Notes under the pieces: generated by a model
What the model was told of the DNA's origin: nothing
Database searches by the model: none
The model's input: only the letters and a program-made list of their open reading frames with translations
Made by a program: the position numbers and the translations under genes
Source: Rhodobacter sp.
GTDB lineage: Bacteria > Pseudomonadota > Alphaproteobacteria > Rhodobacterales > Rhodobacteraceae
Length of the DNA: 8,015 bases
NCBI GenBank assembly: GCA_003536295.1
Contig: DPZQ01000091.1
Location: forward strand, 1-8,015
Reading direction: 5' to 3'
In this document: one piece after another, positions 6,228-8,015 of the stretch
How the letters are laid out: each line of letters starts with the position of its first letter
Numbering within the stretch: position 1 is the first letter of the stretch

Positions 6228-6259
6228 GCAAGGCCATACCTCCTCCCGGGGCTGCGCCC
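6228..6259 (+). ncRNA. CcsR-like hairpin RNA, copy 1
   Basis: The motif CCTCCTCCC (6239-6247) lies in a loop closed by GGCC (6232-6235) with GGCT (6250-6253), plus an outer GC/GC pair (6228-6229 with 6254-6255) across an AA bulge. A competing hairpin GGGC-TGC-GCCC (6249-6259) follows directly. This is the least tidy of the four copies. It begins 4 bases after the DUF1127 stop codon, so it is presumably processed from that mRNA. Confidence 0.6.
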
Positions 6260-6262
6260 TTA

Positions 6263-6296
6263 GCGACAATATTTATCTCCTCCCATATATTGCCGC
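6263..6296 (+). ncRNA. CcsR-like hairpin RNA, copy 2
   Basis: CTCCTCCC (6277-6284) sits in the loop of a stem formed by CAATAT (6267-6272) with ATATTG (6287-6292). The stem continues through one A-C mismatch into GCG (6263-6265) with CGC (6294-6296). Stem sequence is unrelated to the other copies, so the loop is conserved while the stem is only conserved as structure. The 33 bases after it contain a small GCTT/AAGC stem (6297-6311). Confidence 0.7.
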
Positions 6297-6329
6297 GCTT
6301 TTGTTCGAAGCTTTGGCTTTACCCTGTTA

Positions 6330-6359
6330 CACTGGCTTTACCTCCTCCCAAGGTCAGTG
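6330..6359 (+). ncRNA. CcsR-like hairpin RNA, copy 3
   Basis: A ten-pair stem is formed by CACTGGCTTT (6330-6339) and AAGGTCAGTG (6350-6359), with two G-T wobbles. The loop is A followed by CCTCCTCCC (6341-6349), so the whole motif is presented single-stranded. This is the cleanest presentation of the full nine-base motif. Confidence 0.75.
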
Positions 6360-6366
6360 GTTAGTG

Positions 6367-6404
6367 CGGCGGCCTTTAGCTCCTCCCAAAGGTCGCCGTT
6401 TTTT
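6367..6404 (+). ncRNA. CcsR-like hairpin RNA, copy 4, doubling as terminator
   Basis: An eleven-pair stem is formed by CGGCGGCCTTT (6367-6377) and AAAGGTCGCCG (6388-6398), with one G-T wobble. The loop AGCTCCTCCC (6378-6387) contains the CTCCTCCC motif. Six T follow directly (6399-6404), so the hairpin is also a textbook intrinsic terminator for the plus-strand unit. It is the last copy of the array. Confidence 0.8.
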
Positions 6405-6415
6405 AAATAGAAAAG

Positions 6416-6442
6416 CCACGCTGTAAATAGCGTGGATTTTTT
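6416..6442. terminator. Bidirectional terminator between the CcsR array and uvrD
   Basis: CCACGCT (6416-6422) and AGCGTGG (6429-6435) form a perfect 7-bp stem with a 6-base loop. Plus-strand transcripts meet ATTTTTT after it. Minus-strand transcripts from uvrD meet CTTTTC. It backs up the copy-4 terminator for the plus strand and is the main stop for uvrD, 22 bases after its stop codon. Confidence 0.85.
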
Positions 6443-6464
6443 GCTGTTTGGACGGGCGGTTGCG

Positions 6465-8015
6465 CTAGAAGGGTACGTCTTTACTTTGGGCGAGCACCAC
6501 AAATCGGGCCACCACTTTCTTCGTGCCTGCTTTTTCAAAAGCAATATCAAGCTTATCAGCATCAATAGCCACCACAGAGCCATAGCCGAATTTTTCGTGA
6601 AAAATTCGCTGGCCAAGGGCAAAGGTATTGACCACTTTGGCGTCAATGGTCACAGCGGGCGTTTTACGCTGGGGCGCGTAACCTTGCAGGCGTTTCCAAC
6701 CGGGCGAGTTATAGACATCGGCCGAGGCAGCGCGCGCTTCGACCTGCGCGCCGCCACCGTAACCCGCATTCATCCCTGCCACACCATAAGCCCCGCCGTA
6801 AAGACCGGGAGGCGTTAACACATCCACATGTTCGGGCGGCAATTCATCAATAAACCGCGACGGCAGCGACGCTTGCCACTGGCCATAGACCCGCCGATTG
6901 GCCGCAAATGAGATGGTGCAGAGCATTTCAGCACGGGTGATGCCCACATAGGCCAAGCGGCGCTCTTCCTCGACGCCTTTTTGACCAGTTTCGTCCATCG
7001 AACGTTGGCTTGGGAAAAGGCCATCTTCCCAGCCTGGCAAAAACACCACCGGAAACTCTAACCCTTTGGCAGCGTGCAACGTCATGATCGAAACTTTTTC
7101 AACATGATCTTCGGTCTCATTTTCCATGACCAACGAGACGTGCTCTAAAAACCCTTGCAGATTTTCGAACTGCTCCAATGCCTTAACCAGCTCCTTCAAA
7201 TTATCAAGCCGCCCCGCCGCCTCGGGAGTTTTATCAGCCATCCACAGGCCCGTATAACCAGACTCGTCTAAAATGACTTCCGCCAAGACAATATGGGCGG
7301 ATTTTTCTATGCTGTTTTGATCAACAATGATTTGCCTTTGCCACCGGGTCAGCCCTTCAACGAAAAGCTGCAGCTGCAGGGCCCCTTTTCCGCCCAAAGC
7401 CCCGTCGGCCAAAACAAGCTTTGCCCCTTCGAAAAGCGACACGCCGCTCGCGCGCGCATAGAGTTGGATCGTTTGTTGCGCCTTGTCGCCCAAGCCGCGC
7501 TTGGGCGTGTTAATAACACGTTCAAACGCCAAATCATCGTCGCCCGAGACGGCCAAACGAAAATAGGCCATCGCATCGCGGATCTCGAGCCGTTCATAAA
7601 AGCGAGGGCCACCAATGACGCGGTAAGGCATGCCAATTGTCAAAAACCGATCTTCAAAGGCGCGCATCTGATGACTGGCACGCACCAAAATGGCCATATT
7701 CTCGGGCGACTGGCGGTCCATGCCGCGAGCACCACGTTGCAGATCTTCGATCTGATCCCCAATCCAACGCGCTTCCTCTTCGCCGTCATAATGGCCGATC
7801 AATCGCAGCTTTTCACCGTCATCGCGATCAGTCCAAAGGGTTTTGCCAAGGCGACCCTGATTGACCGCTATCACCCCCGAGGCGGCGGCCAAAATATGCG
7901 GGGTAGAGCGGTAGTTTTGCTCTAACCGTACGACTTTTGCGCCGGGGAAGTCAGTTTCAAAGCGCAAAATATTGCCCACTTCGGCCCCGCGCCAGCCATA
8001 TATAGACTGATCATC
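6465..8015 (-). CDS. uvrD: UvrD/PcrA-type superfamily 1 DNA helicase, C-terminal part (cut by right edge)
   Basis: Contains 516 codons, open to the right edge. It starts inside helicase motifs II/III with DDQSIYGWRGA, so roughly the first 220-270 residues (Walker A and the first part of domain 1A) lie outside. Visible are motif IV QNYRST (33-38 of this part), VIGGPRFYERLEIRDAMAYFR, NTPKRGLGDKA, motif V TLHAAKGLEFP (312-322), motif VI YVGITRAE (356-363), a Gly/Ala-rich linker, and a C-terminal Tudor-like domain (QRIFHEKFGYGSVVAID onward) typical of UvrD/PcrA. These 3'-5' helicases act in nucleotide excision and mismatch repair. PcrA and UvrD cannot be separated here; uvrD is the usual alphaproteobacterial name. 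A GTG at 7979 is in frame but internal to motif III and is not the start. The gene converges on the CcsR unit. Confidence 0.95.
   Translation of the reverse strand, partial: DDQSIYGWRGAEVGNILRFETDFPGAKVVRLEQNYRSTPHILAAASGVIAVNQGRLGKTLWTDRDDGEKLRLIGHYDGEEEARWIGDQIEDLQRGARGMDRQSPENMAILVRASHQMRAFEDRFLTIGMPYRVIGGPRFYERLEIRDAMAYFRLAVSGDDDLAFERVINTPKRGLGDKAQQTIQLYARASGVSLFEGAKLVLADGALGGKGALQLQLFVEGLTRWQRQIIVDQNSIEKSAHIVLAEVILDESGYTGLWMADKTPEAAGRLDNLKELVKALEQFENLQGFLEHVSLVMENETEDHVEKVSIMTLHAAKGLEFPVVFLPGWEDGLFPSQRSMDETGQKGVEEERRLAYVGITRAEMLCTISFAANRRVYGQWQASLPSRFIDELPPEHVDVLTPPGLYGGAYGVAGMNAGYGGGAQVEARAASADVYNSPGWKRLQGYAPQRKTPAVTIDAKVVNTFALGQRIFHEKFGYGSVVAIDADKLDIAFEKAGTKKVVARFVVLAQSKDVPF

Noticed and set aside
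6239..6387. CRISPR-like array from the four repeated CTCCTCCC motifs
   Set aside because: The repeats are only 8-9 bases, spacing is uneven (38, 64 and 39 bases) and each lies in a hairpin loop; no cas gene is present.
6338..6646. Minus-strand 102-codon open frame across the uvrD 3' end and the sRNA array
   Set aside because: It is out of frame with uvrD, crosses the bidirectional terminator and two sRNA hairpins, and shows no protein motif.
7977..7979. GTG as start of the uvrD gene
   Set aside because: The in-frame codons upstream to the window edge read DDQSIYGWRGAE, the conserved helicase motif, so the gene continues beyond the window.

Overview
The window looks like a chromosomal segment from an alphaproteobacterium of the family Rhodobacteraceae, probably a marine roseobacter-type organism with moderate GC. 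Four things point there: the sequence character of FtsI, FtsL and RsmH; the gene order mraZ-rsmH-ftsL-ftsI-murE; a long structured leader with its own terminator in front of mraZ; and a DUF1127 gene followed by repeated CCUCCUCCC hairpins. The last two are RNA arrangements known from Rhodobacter. The genus cannot be fixed from the sequence alone.

Layout, left half (1-4320, minus strand): the start of the dcw (division and cell wall) cluster, read right to left. A promoter near 4292-4320 drives a leader of about 240 nt. A strong intrinsic terminator lies inside the leader at 4093-4130, so stopped transcripts would be an sRNA of about 200 nt that resembles UpsM of Rhodobacter sphaeroides. Read-through transcripts continue into mraZ (regulator, GTG start), rsmH (16S rRNA methyltransferase), ftsL (divisome scaffold), ftsI (septal transpeptidase PBP3) and murE (UDP-MurNAc-tripeptide synthetase, cut by the left edge). 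The first four genes overlap by 1-4 bases and murE follows after 27 bases, so this is a tight operon.

Middle (4321-5998): a very AT-rich intergenic stretch, at most a doubtful small ORF, and one FNR-box-like palindrome. Next is mrp/apbC (Fe-S cluster carrier P-loop ATPase, minus strand), and then a 255-base divergent intergenic region rich in small palindromes.

Right half (5999-8015): a small plus-strand DUF1127 gene, very probably the counterpart of ccaF1. It is followed directly by four hairpins that each show (C)CUCCUCCC in the loop, matching the CcsR sRNA cluster of Rhodobacter. The fourth hairpin carries a U6 tail and can also act as a terminator. A bidirectional terminator (6416-6442) separates this unit from the convergent uvrD/pcrA helicase gene, whose 5' part lies beyond the right edge.

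The two RNA loci are the most interesting content. Neither encodes protein, and both are supported by explicit base-pairing. All coding genes look intact except the two cut by the window edges, and I see no insertion sequence, tRNA, rRNA or CRISPR array.
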